This document shows, in pieces, positions 8,482 to 15,754 of a stretch of DNA of 32,876 nt. Numbering within the stretch: the stretch's first letter is position 1; every line of letters starts with the position of its first letter. Location: NCBI GenBank assembly GCA_964604145.1, contig CAZRXS010000012.1:1-32876 (forward strand). The letters are read 5' to 3'. The position numbers were made by a program, and so were the translations under genes. The notes under the pieces are model-generated. The model made no database searches, was not told the origin of the DNA, and saw only the letters and a program-made list of their open reading frames with translations. Source of the stretch: Gudongella sp964604145. Lineage in GTDB: Bacteria; Bacillota; Clostridia; Tissierellales; Tissierellaceae.

Positions 8482-8660
8482 TCAATTATGATTTGTGAAT
8501 TAGTTTTTAAGCGCCTCGTTACACTCGGAATGACAGAAAAATCCTGTCATCCAGAGCGTAGCGAAGGATCTTTCATTTAATCCTTATATCTTTCAATTGT
8601 GATTTGTGAATTGTGAATTGCACTTCAATTGTGATTTGTGAATTGTGAATTGTGAATTGA
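8482..8660. repeat. Intergenic repeat cluster: TTGTGAATT arrays and a palindromic element
   Basis: The spacer upstream of the AraC-type gene holds no ORF. A palindromic element occupies 8514-8571: CCTCGTTACACTCGG, then ATGACAG and CTGTCAT arms, then CCAGAGCGTAGCGAAGG. Arrays of TTGTGAATT-like units lie on either side (8482-8502, 8594-8620, 8626-8659); the last two share the start CAATTGTGATTTGTG. The same units recur near 20831 and 24405, and the palindromic element recurs near 24510. Confidence 0.8.
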
Positions 8661-8661
8661 T

Positions 8662-9552
8662 TTATTCTTTAAGCGGATGCTTCTTTGGCCTTAAAAAAGA
8701 AAACTTTGTCTCTGCTGCTAGAACTGAAATAAATATAGCCAAACAGCCAATAATAAATTTAGCTGTTATATCTTCTCCAAGTATTATTATACCCATTATG
8801 CTGCCAAACACTGCTTCAAGACTTAATATTATAGCTGTATGGGTTGAGCTAGTATACTTTTGTGCAATATTTTGTACTAAAAATGCTATCATGGTACTAA
8901 ATACAGCTAATAAGAGTATGGGGGTAACAGCAGCTGAATTTATTTGCGTTAGTCTAGGTTCAAATGGAATCGCTAGGGCAAATGATGATACTGTTGCAAT
9001 TGCAAACTGTGCAAATGTTAAAACATAGGTATCCACATCTTTAGCAAAAAAACCAACTGCAACTATTTGAAGGGCATATCCTATGGCCGAAAGAAAAGTT
9101 AAAAACTCCCCATAACCTACTCTTAGATTTGTATCTAAGCTTAGAATTCCAATCCCTATAAAACAAAGAATAGCCCCAAAAAATTCATAAGGCCCAGGTC
9201 TTGACTTTGTCAACATCCAGTAAAAAAATGGCACCATTACTACATTAGTTGCAGTAATAAAAGCCTGAACTCCAACTGTGGTATATTGCAGTCCTACTGT
9301 TTGTACTGCAAATGCAAAGAACATAAAAAATCCCACTATCATTCCCGCTTTTATATCTTTCCATTTCGCTTTTCTAATCCTATTAAAAAATATAATCCCG
9401 AATCCTATTGATGCCACTAAAAATCTAAACCCTAATATGTAAAATGGAGTCATATGATCAAGTGCATTTTTAGTAAATATATAACCTGCTCCCCAAATAA
9501 TTGCAACAATAAACAAGGATAAATCTGCATATAGTGTCTTTTTGTCTTTCAT
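8662..9552 (-). CDS. EamA/DMT-family transporter
   Basis: A 296-residue membrane protein with ten predicted helices in two EamA repeats. The segments AIIWGAGYIFTKNAL (about 14-28) and FLVQNIAQKYTSSTHTAIIL (about 232-251) are characteristic of the EamA family, and the length is standard. Role: export of an unknown metabolite. I choose the ATG at 9552, preceded by AGAGGTG at 9559-9565, rather than a TTG seven codons upstream. The C-terminus is basic (RPKKHPLKE), expected for a cytoplasmic tail. It is divergent from bioY with a 147-base shared control region. It is not closely similar to the plus-strand DMT protein at 2985, so the two are probably separate paralogues. Confidence 0.9.
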   Translation of the reverse strand: MKDKKTLYADLSLFIVAIIWGAGYIFTKNALDHMTPFYILGFRFLVASIGFGIIFFNRIRKAKWKDIKAGMIVGFFMFFAFAVQTVGLQYTTVGVQAFITATNVVMVPFFYWMLTKSRPGPYEFFGAILCFIGIGILSLDTNLRVGYGEFLTFLSAIGYALQIVAVGFFAKDVDTYVLTFAQFAIATVSSFALAIPFEPRLTQINSAAVTPILLLAVFSTMIAFLVQNIAQKYTSSTHTAIILSLEAVFGSIMGIIILGEDITAKFIIGCLAIFISVLAAETKFSFLRPKKHPLKE

Positions 9553-9635
9553 TTCTTCACCTCTTGTAATCAATTATAACTTAGTGTGGCTTTTTAAACA
9601 ATCATAAGCACATTTGAAATAATAATATAAATGTC

Positions 9636-9664
9636 TTGCCTTTTTTTTATTTTAATTGTAAAGT
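9636..9664 (+). promoter_or_regulatory. Probable promoter of bioY
   Basis: TTGCCT (9636-9641), a 17-base spacer and TAAAGT (9659-9664), each matching the consensus at four of six bases. A weak promoter, but well placed before the BirA-like operator and bioY. Confidence 0.45.
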
Positions 9665-9688
9665 AATGATGACAATTAAAGTTGACAA
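9656..9688 (+). promoter_or_regulatory. Putative BirA (biotin repressor) operator before bioY
   Basis: TTGTAAAG (9656-9663) and GTTGACAA (9681-9688) are imperfect inverted half-sites 17 bases apart. Each differs at one position from the TTGTAAAC/GTTTACAA half-sites that I recall for BirA operators. The site overlaps the bioY -10 box and the likely start of transcription, where a repressor would act. BirA with an HTH domain is encoded in this window. Confidence 0.55.
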
Positions 9689-9699
9689 TAGGAGGGCTT

Positions 9700-10239
9700 A
9701 TGGGATTATCAGTTAAAGATTTATCTAGAATATCTATTTTTGCTGCCTTAACTGCAGTAGGGGCTTTTTTGAGTATTCCAATTGGCCCGGTTCCAATAAC
9801 ACTGCAATCTATGTTTGTTTTGTTGGCTGGCTTTGTTTTAGGTGTTAAGGGGGCTATTTTATCTCAAGTTATTTATTTGCTTATAGGATTGATAGGACTA
9901 CCAGTGTTTTCTAATTTTACTGGGGGAATACAAAGTATACTTTTACCTAGCTTTGGCTTTTTGTTAGGATTTTTACCTGTAGCTGGTATTTCTGGCCTTG
10001 CATATAAGAAAGCCAACACTATAGTTGGCTTTCTTATTTATGGTTTATTTGCAACTGTTCTACTTTATATTATTGGACTAAGCTACATGATCTTTATATT
10101 AAATTTCATTATGAAAAGTGGACTTCCCTTTTCTACCATATTTAAAATTGGCCTTTTAGCTTTTGTACCAGGCGATTTACTAAAACTATTCACAGCAAGC
10201 TTTATTGGTTTAAGGTTAAAAAAAGTAAATTTTTTTTAA
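9700..10239 (+). CDS. bioY: BioY, biotin ECF transporter S component
   Basis: A 179-residue membrane protein with about six helices, matching BioY. Diagnostic stretches are IPIGPVPITLQSMFVLLAG (about 27-45), LIGLIGLPVF with the following FTGGIQS and LPSFGFLLGF region, and the late FVPGDLLKLF segment; all belong to the BioY signature. It imports biotin, alone or with EcfAT, whose genes are not here. I use the ATG at 9700, directly behind AGGAGGG; an in-frame TTG at 9682 overlaps the ribosome binding site and is rejected. The putative BirA operator upstream fits biotin repression. It converges with the Na/Pi gene, with stop codons two bases apart. Confidence 0.94.
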   Translation: MGLSVKDLSRISIFAALTAVGAFLSIPIGPVPITLQSMFVLLAGFVLGVKGAILSQVIYLLIGLIGLPVFSNFTGGIQSILLPSFGFLLGFLPVAGISGLAYKKANTIVGFLIYGLFATVLLYIIGLSYMIFILNFIMKSGLPFSTIFKIGLLAFVPGDLLKLFTASFIGLRLKKVNFF

Positions 10240-10240
10240 A

Positions 10241-11884
10241 CTATCTTTTTAAACCTTGTAATTCGTCTTTTGCTGCCAAAGAGACTTTGTATATTCTATC
10301 TGCAATTCTTTCAAAATTACTAACTATATCTAAGAATACAACTCCAGACTCTACACTACAGCTGCCTTGTTCTAATCTAGCTATATGGTTAGCTGAAAAC
10401 TCTATATGAAGTGCATCAACCTTATCTTCCATCTCTATAGTATCTGAAACATCTTTACTCTCTGACTTAAGCAGCGATATCAATTTTATATGCATTTCAT
10501 CTATAATATCAGTGAGTTGCTTTAATTCTGCAATAGCAGTATCAGAAAATACTAAGTTTTTCTCTATTTTTGTCTCTATTAGTTTTAGTATATCTATGGT
10601 ATGGTCTCCGGTTCTTTCTACATTGTTAATAGAATTAATCACAGCAGGAACCATAATTGATTCTCTATCAGAAAGAATTCCTTTTCCTAAATCAACCATA
10701 TAAGTAGTTATATCCTTTTGGAGTTGATTTACTATCTCCTCTTCTCCATAGACCTTCTCCAACAAATCCTCGTCATTTTGAAATAATCCTTCCATTGTCG
10801 TCTTAACCATATCTTGTGTAATCTCTACCCCACGAACTAACTCTGCTAAAGAAGCTTTAAATGCAGCTGCCGGCGTTTCTAATAAAAGCTTATCTAAATA
10901 AATAGCGCCCATCTGATATATTGGCTCTTTTCCTTTAATAAAGGTCTCTAAGAATTTAACAAAATATTTATTTATTGAAAGAAATAGAATTGCAAATAAT
11001 GAGTTAAATAAAGTATGTGAATTTGCTATTTGTGTTTCTAATCCTGCATTAGGAGCTGTATATGCTGAAACTATTACGACTAGATCGACAAAAAACGGTA
11101 AAACTATTAAAATTATTATAACCCCTGTAACATTAAAAATTGTATGAGCCCAAGCAGTTCTTCTCGCATTAATATTTCCTTTTAAACTAGCAAGTTGTGC
11201 AGTAATTGTAGTTCCAATATTATCTCCTAGTAAAATTAATATTGCAGTTTGAAGATCTATAAGGCCTGCTTGTCCTAATATCATTACAAGTCCTACAGTA
11301 GCTGCACTACTATGTACCATCGCAGTAGCAAACATTCCCATAAATATTCCTATCAATGGATTGCTGGCATAAAACTCAAAGAAATACTTAAGAGTTTCAT
11401 TTTCTTTCATATATGGAATTCCTGAATTTAATATTCCCAGACCTAAAAACATAAGCCCAAAGCCCATTAAAGCTTCCCCGGCATGTTTAATTCCCTTTCT
11501 TTTTGAGAATATTGTAATTGTAAAACCTATACCTATTACTGGAAGAGCTACTTCTGTTAATTTAAAGTTAAAGCTAAGTGCCATTAACTGTGCAGTTATC
11601 GTAGTGCCAATATTTGCACCATAGATAATTCCTATAGCTTGTGGTAATTTCATCAACCCAGCATTAACAAAACCAACAGTTAAAACTGTAATAGCTGTAC
11701 TACTTTGAACTAAAGCAGTTAAAAAAACTCCACTTAAAAATGAGCTAATCACATTATTTGTAAAAAATGAAATCATTTTTTTAATCAGGTTCCCAGAAGC
11801 TTTTTGAAGCCCAGTACCCATTTTATCTACACCATACATCAAAAGTGCAGTACCACCAATAAGTCCAAAAATCAGTTCTTTCAT
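10241..11884 (-). CDS. Na/Pi cotransporter family protein with PhoU-like C-terminal domain
   Basis: A 547-residue protein. The N-terminal ~310 residues hold two inverted Na/Pi-cotransporter repeats with the signatures VQSSTAITVLTVGFVNAG (about 60-77) and VHSSAATVGLVMILGQAG (about 190-207), each followed by a GDNIGTT- or GANIGTT-type motif. The C-terminal ~210 residues are helical and PhoU-like, with NNVERTGDHTIDIL and NFERIADRIY, the E/DxxD-type metal- or phosphate-sensing motifs of PhoU. Domain order and length are usual for bacterial NptA/YjbB-like proteins. It probably moves phosphate with Na+; direction and physiological role are uncertain. The ATG follows a GGGGG site, and an extended -10 box lies about 60 bases upstream. 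Confidence 0.92.
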   Translation of the reverse strand: MKELIFGLIGGTALLMYGVDKMGTGLQKASGNLIKKMISFFTNNVISSFLSGVFLTALVQSSTAITVLTVGFVNAGLMKLPQAIGIIYGANIGTTITAQLMALSFNFKLTEVALPVIGIGFTITIFSKRKGIKHAGEALMGFGLMFLGLGILNSGIPYMKENETLKYFFEFYASNPLIGIFMGMFATAMVHSSAATVGLVMILGQAGLIDLQTAILILLGDNIGTTITAQLASLKGNINARRTAWAHTIFNVTGVIIILIVLPFFVDLVVIVSAYTAPNAGLETQIANSHTLFNSLFAILFLSINKYFVKFLETFIKGKEPIYQMGAIYLDKLLLETPAAAFKASLAELVRGVEITQDMVKTTMEGLFQNDEDLLEKVYGEEEIVNQLQKDITTYMVDLGKGILSDRESIMVPAVINSINNVERTGDHTIDILKLIETKIEKNLVFSDTAIAELKQLTDIIDEMHIKLISLLKSESKDVSDTIEMEDKVDALHIEFSANHIARLEQGSCSVESGVVFLDIVSNFERIADRIYKVSLAAKDELQGLKR

Positions 11885-11942
11885 AAATCCCCCTATGTAT
11901 AATCCGCTTAAAATTTAATTTTTAAACGATTCTGTTGCATTT

Positions 11943-11951
11943 ATTATATCA
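11943..11951 (-). promoter_or_regulatory. Extended -10 promoter candidate of the Na/Pi gene
   Basis: TGATATAAT on the minus strand is a perfect extended -10 (TGnTATAAT). No good -35 is visible, as is common for extended -10 promoters. Confidence 0.4.
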
Positions 11952-12005
11952 CTAATTCCCTATAAAAAATCACTATAAATTAACAAATTTATTTTTATAC
12001 AGAGC

Positions 12006-12042
12006 AAAAAAAAAGAAGGACAAGGTACCTGTCCCCTTGTCC
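12006..12042 (-). terminator. Rho-independent terminator after birA
   Basis: GGACAAGG and CCTTGTCC arms enclose a nine-base loop and are followed on the minus strand by TTC and nine T residues. The stem starts one base after the birA stop codon. Confidence 0.9.
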
Positions 12043-12043
12043 A

Positions 12044-13021
12044 CTATATATACCCTTGTTCTCCTCTTATTGATATTTCACCTGAGAATAGATTTTCTAC
12101 TCCTGTTTCAAATTCTACAAGGAGTTCACCTTTTTTATTTATTTCTATTGCCCTTCCTTGTCTCTTATCTTCTCCTTGATGCACAACTATTTCTTTTCCA
12201 ATAACAGCTGAGTTATCTATGCATATCTGGATCGCTCGCTCTATTTCTCCTGTTTGGAGGAACTCTTTGTAAAGTTCATCAATTCTTGTAAAGAGTCTTA
12301 CAAACAATTCCCTTCTATCTATATCTTCACCTTTTATGATTCTTAACGATGTTGCTTTTTCTTTTAATTCTTCGGGTATTTGATCTAGGTCTATATTTAC
12401 ATTTATGCCTATCCCTAGAACGATGTAGTTGATTGTCCCTAGTTCAGAATTCATTTCAGTTAGCACTCCAGCTACTTTTTTACCATTTATTACTATATCA
12501 TTTGGCCATTTTATTTCTGATTTAATACCAATATCTAAAAGAGCAAGATTTATTGCTGCAGCCCCTAGTAAGGTCAGTCTTGCGATATTTGCTGGATTGG
12601 TTTTTGGCTTTAAAATAACAGACATATATAGGCCTTTGTTTTTGGGAGAGGTCCATTTTCTACCTAATCTCCCTTTGCCAGCAGTTTGCTCATCAGCTAC
12701 TACTAATGCCCCTTCATTTATTTGCAAAGCTATCTCTTTTGCTTTAGTATTTGTAGATTCTAAACTATCATAATAAAAAATCTCTTTACCTATTATGCTT
12801 GTTTTTAAATCTTTTTGTATCTGTTTATAATTAATATTATCTGGAATAGAAACTAGCATATAACCTTTCTTTGTGCGTGATTCAATCTCATAACCTTCTT
12901 CTCTTAGTGATTTAACATACTTCCAAATTGCAGTCCTAGATAAGCCATATTCATTTGAAATTACTTCTCCTGAAACAAATCCTTTTTCTAGATAAAGCCT
13001 TTCTATTATTTTATCTTTCAT
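12044..13021 (-). CDS. birA: BirA, biotin-protein ligase and biotin operon repressor
   Basis: A 325-residue bifunctional protein. Residues about 1-60 form a winged helix with GLSRTAIWKYVKSL, so this is the regulatory type of BirA. The ligase domain (about 75-320) carries the biotinyl-AMP loop GKGRLGRKW (115-123), KWPND (171-175) and K183 in GKKVAG, all the key catalytic and biotin-binding motifs. A C-terminal SH3-like domain (about 270-318) follows. It attaches biotin to carboxylases or decarboxylases and, when loaded with biotinyl-AMP, represses biotin genes. A BirA-like site before bioY in this window is a plausible target. It lies 46 bases downstream of the IPP isomerase gene with a weak hairpin between, so partial read-through is possible. 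Confidence 0.96.
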   Translation of the reverse strand: MKDKIIERLYLEKGFVSGEVISNEYGLSRTAIWKYVKSLREEGYEIESRTKKGYMLVSIPDNINYKQIQKDLKTSIIGKEIFYYDSLESTNTKAKEIALQINEGALVVADEQTAGKGRLGRKWTSPKNKGLYMSVILKPKTNPANIARLTLLGAAAINLALLDIGIKSEIKWPNDIVINGKKVAGVLTEMNSELGTINYIVLGIGINVNIDLDQIPEELKEKATSLRIIKGEDIDRRELFVRLFTRIDELYKEFLQTGEIERAIQICIDNSAVIGKEIVVHQGEDKRQGRAIEINKKGELLVEFETGVENLFSGEISIRGEQGYI

Positions 13022-13037
13022 GGCTCTTCTCCTTAGG

Positions 13038-13064
13038 TATTAAAATAGGGTCCTTTCGAACCCT
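13038..13064 (-). terminator. Weak terminator or processing hairpin between idi-2 and birA
   Basis: Arms AGGGTTC and GGACCCT (one G-T pair) with a GAAA loop, followed by ATTTTAAT on the minus strand. The U-tract is short, so read-through into birA is likely. Confidence 0.4.
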
Positions 13065-13067
13065 TAT

Positions 13068-14078
13068 CTACACTATTTCCTTTAGTTTTCCAATGATCTT
13101 ATATTCTGTTGTCTTTAAATCTTCTATATTTGCTTTTCCAAGTAACATCATCACAATCTTTAGTTTATAGAAAAGACTATCTAGATATTCTTTGGCATTT
13201 GCATAACCCCCGTGAACTAGATATGCCAATAACTCACCACTTATCGCTGCTATATTTGCTCCTAATACTATTGATTTTACAACATCCATACTTGTTCTTA
13301 TTCCACCACTTGATATAAGCTTCATATCTTTGGGTAGCCTTCTACATTGGATTAAAGCAGCTGCTGTTGGAATTCCCCAAGAATAGAGTTCAGAAAAATC
13401 CATCTCCTGGTTTCTAAGATTTTCTATTTCAATAAAATTTGTCCCCCCATATCCAGAAACATCTATGCATCTAACGCCTGCCTTATATAATCTATTTCCA
13501 ACTTCATTTGATATTCCAAATCCTACTTCCTTGACAATAAGGGGTTTTTCTATCTCTTTAGCTATTTTTTCAATATTATCTAGTATCCCTCTAAAATCTC
13601 TGTCTCCTTCTTCCATAACTATCTCTTGTGCCATATTAAGATGGATTTGAAGAGCATCTGCATGGATTATTTCCATAGCTTGTTTTACATCATCTGGGCT
13701 TGCAGTCCCGCTTAAATTAGAAATAACTATTCCATCAGGTCCAACTATTTCTCTTACAAGCTTAAAGGATTCACAGCAATTTTCATCTTCTAAGGCAATT
13801 GTTTGTGAACCTACCGCCATTGGTATATTAAATTCTAAAGCAAGCTCGGCAAGATTCCTATTAATCTCTGATGAAAATTCAGTTCCACCAGTCATAGCAT
13901 TTATTAAAACTGGAAAACTTATTTTCTTGCCTAAAAAGCTACTGCTTACATCAATATCTTCAAAATTTAAATTAGGCAGTGCATTATGAGACAAAATAAC
14001 ATCACCCATTAGGGTGTCTCCTCTAAAAGAAGTCTTTAAATAGTTTTCTATATGCTCTTTCTTTCTTATCCTTCTCAT
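13068..14078 (-). CDS. fni: Type 2 isopentenyl-diphosphate delta-isomerase (FMN-dependent)
   Basis: A 336-residue enzyme that interconverts isopentenyl and dimethylallyl diphosphate, needing reduced FMN and Mg2+. The N-terminus RRIRKKEHIENYL is the usual start of the family. Next come INAMTGGTEFSSEINRNLA (FMN- and substrate-binding loop), a GSQTIALED segment, QIHLNMAQEIVMEEGDRDF with the essential Gln, Asn and acidic residues, GYGGTNF, and the phosphate-binding SSGGIRTSMDVVKSIVLGA. The fold is a TIM barrel. I start at the ATG at 14078 behind GAGGTG; a TTG one codon upstream is less likely. Isoprenoid precursors feed undecaprenyl phosphate, which fits the LCP cell-wall gene directly upstream, but this coupling is inference. 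Confidence 0.95.
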   Translation of the reverse strand: MRRIRKKEHIENYLKTSFRGDTLMGDVILSHNALPNLNFEDIDVSSSFLGKKISFPVLINAMTGGTEFSSEINRNLAELALEFNIPMAVGSQTIALEDENCCESFKLVREIVGPDGIVISNLSGTASPDDVKQAMEIIHADALQIHLNMAQEIVMEEGDRDFRGILDNIEKIAKEIEKPLIVKEVGFGISNEVGNRLYKAGVRCIDVSGYGGTNFIEIENLRNQEMDFSELYSWGIPTAAALIQCRRLPKDMKLISSGGIRTSMDVVKSIVLGANIAAISGELLAYLVHGGYANAKEYLDSLFYKLKIVMMLLGKANIEDLKTTEYKIIGKLKEIV

Positions 14079-14104
14079 CAAAACACCTCTTTATCTTATT
14101 CTTT

Positions 14105-14124
14105 GCGGAATATAGCTATTCCGC
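14105..14124 (-). other. Hairpin overlapping the LCP stop codon
   Basis: A perfect eight-base stem (GCGGAATA and TATTCCGC) with a four-base loop contains the stop codon of the LCP gene. No U-tract follows, so it is more likely an RNA-stability or processing element than a terminator. Confidence 0.4.
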
Positions 14125-15042
14125 TAAGTAGTCAGGGAACATATCTTTTATAAGCTCATCCATTTCTGCATTATTGTATATCCAATAGCTCACCCCACCA
14201 ATATATTGGTCTACTCCAGGTATTGTTGCGGTTTCCATGGAATCTACATCTATCTTGTTTGCTAAAAGCGCGCCTTTTGCCATTAATTTAAATGGTATAT
14301 TAGTCTCCACATTTTTAAAATAGGTCTCAACCATTTTAGGAAGCTGCCAAATGTTTTTTGGCTTAAGTGCTTGCTTAATAAATTCCTTTATAAAATATTG
14401 TTGTGCTTCTACCCTTCCTATATCTCCATTGTTATAACCTCTAAATCTTAAAAAATCATGTGCATTTTTTCCATCTAAGGTTTGCTTATCTCCTTTTGGG
14501 ATATTAATATTAAGGGGCGGCTTTGCCGTTGGATCATAGTGTCTCATTCTAACTGGGACATCTACTGTAACACCGCCAATAGCATCTACTACATCTTTTA
14601 CAATCTGGTAGTCTACCTTAACAAAATATTCCAATTCTATTCCTAAAAGGTCCTTTACAGCTTCTATGCTCCCTTCAGTTCCGTAATATGCATGTGCATG
14701 ATTGATTTTGTCTCTAACCCCTTTAACCATTGTTCTTGTGTCTCTTGGAATTGATAGTATCTTAATTTTCCCAGTGTCTAAATCAATCTCAGTTAACATC
14801 ATGGTGTCAGTTCTTGTTCCTTTTGATTTTGTTACATCATTTGCATCTACACCCATTAAGAGAAAGAATATGCTATTTACTTCTTCTTTTTCTGGTTCTT
14901 CATCTATTGGATTTTCAGTTTCTAAATCTTGAGTTGGATCTGCAGCTGATGTATTTTTAAATAATGTATTCACAAGTATCCCATATATTAGTCCAAAAAA
15001 AAGCAATGAAACTAAAAATATCACAAAAAATTGTTTTTTCAT
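14116..15042 (-). CDS. LytR-CpsA-Psr (LCP) family cell-wall glycopolymer transferase
   Basis: A 308-residue protein with one N-terminal membrane helix (about 5-25), an acidic linker (about 30-55) and an extracytoplasmic LCP domain. The domain starts at FFLLMGVDANDVTKSKGTR. It has the conserved SIPRDTR, the KINHAHAYYG motif and LRFRGYNNGDIGR, with arginines that bind the lipid pyrophosphate. LCP enzymes move teichoic acid or other glycopolymers from undecaprenyl pyrophosphate to peptidoglycan. The usual RQQ after GDIGR reads AQQ here, a small deviation. I start at the ATG at 15042 behind GAGGTG (15048-15053), not at an ATG four codons upstream that overlaps this site. The gene is next to the IPP isomerase on the same strand. 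Confidence 0.92.
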   Translation of the reverse strand: MKKQFFVIFLVSLLFFGLIYGILVNTLFKNTSAADPTQDLETENPIDEEPEKEEVNSIFFLLMGVDANDVTKSKGTRTDTMMLTEIDLDTGKIKILSIPRDTRTMVKGVRDKINHAHAYYGTEGSIEAVKDLLGIELEYFVKVDYQIVKDVVDAIGGVTVDVPVRMRHYDPTAKPPLNINIPKGDKQTLDGKNAHDFLRFRGYNNGDIGRVEAQQYFIKEFIKQALKPKNIWQLPKMVETYFKNVETNIPFKLMAKGALLANKIDVDSMETATIPGVDQYIGGVSYWIYNNAEMDELIKDMFPDYLAE

Positions 15043-15150
15043 TTTACACCTCATTTACTTTTATGCTAATTTATATAATACTATAAACAAGATGCATTTA
15101 CAATTATTTATAGTTGATTTAAGGATTACAATTTGGATACAAGTTCTAAT

Positions 15151-15726
15151 TTAAATTCTTTTCTTACTTTCTACTAAATCTAATAGGATAGATTTTTTAA
15201 CTTCTTGCTGTTTATCTCCTGAATGTAAGTATTCAATTATTTCAAGTGCAAAGTAAACTGCAGTTGCAGGACCACGAGAAGTAATAATATTGCCATCTCT
15301 TACAACTAAGTCTTCTTTTAGATTCGCTCCTTTTAACTCTTTACCAAAACCTGGATAGCAAGTAGCTTTTTTACCTTCTAGGATTCCAGCTCTTTCTAAA
15401 ACTATAGGACCTGCACAAATTGCACCTATCATTTTATTATTCTCATTAAAATCTTGAATTAATTTAATAACAACCTCGTTGTCTCTTAAGTTAGTCGCGC
15501 CTGGAAGTCCTCCTGGTATAATAATCGCCCTATAATGACTCACTTCTTTAACATCTTTTAATGCCATATCTGCTTTAACCTGAATCCCATGGGCTCCTTT
15601 TACATCTAAACTGTCCATAGTTGATACCATTATAGCATCTAAACCAGCTCTTCTTATATAGTCAACACATGTAAGGGCCTCTACTTCTTCAAAACCATCT
15701 GCTAAAAATACTAATACTTTACTCAT
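15151..15726 (-). CDS. DJ-1/PfpI family protein (YajL/ThiJ-like)
   Basis: A 191-residue cytoplasmic protein of the DJ-1 superfamily. The conserved glutamate in GFEEVEALT (E16), the oxidisable cysteine C104 in the nucleophile elbow AICAGP, and IIIPGGLPGATNL are all present; SRGPATAVYFALEIIE matches the C-terminal signature. Members act as redox-responsive chaperones, glyoxalase/deglycase-like enzymes or simple stress proteins, so the exact activity is not certain. Length and motif order match the DJ-1/YajL subgroup rather than PfpI proteases. The last ~15 residues are charged. Upstream is the DUF438 gene at 28 bases spacing, which suggests cotranscription. Confidence 0.92.
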   Translation of the reverse strand: MSKVLVFLADGFEEVEALTCVDYIRRAGLDAIMVSTMDSLDVKGAHGIQVKADMALKDVKEVSHYRAIIIPGGLPGATNLRDNEVVIKLIQDFNENNKMIGAICAGPIVLERAGILEGKKATCYPGFGKELKGANLKEDLVVRDGNIITSRGPATAVYFALEIIEYLHSGDKQQEVKKSILLDLVESKKRI

Positions 15727-15754
15727 TTACAACGCCTCCCTAAATAATTTTCCC

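Noticed and set aside
8594..8659. TTGTGAATT arrays considered as a CRISPR
   Set aside because: Units are 7-9 bases without unique spacers of constant length, and no cas gene is near.
8645..9028. 127-codon plus-strand ORF opposite the EamA gene, and 12429-12773 opposite birA
   Set aside because: These are antisense shadows of confident genes, without ribosome sites and with no family resemblance.
9682..9687. TTGACA near bioY as a -35 box
   Set aside because: There is no -10 box at proper distance; it lies in the leader just before the ribosome site and is better explained as part of the BirA-like site.
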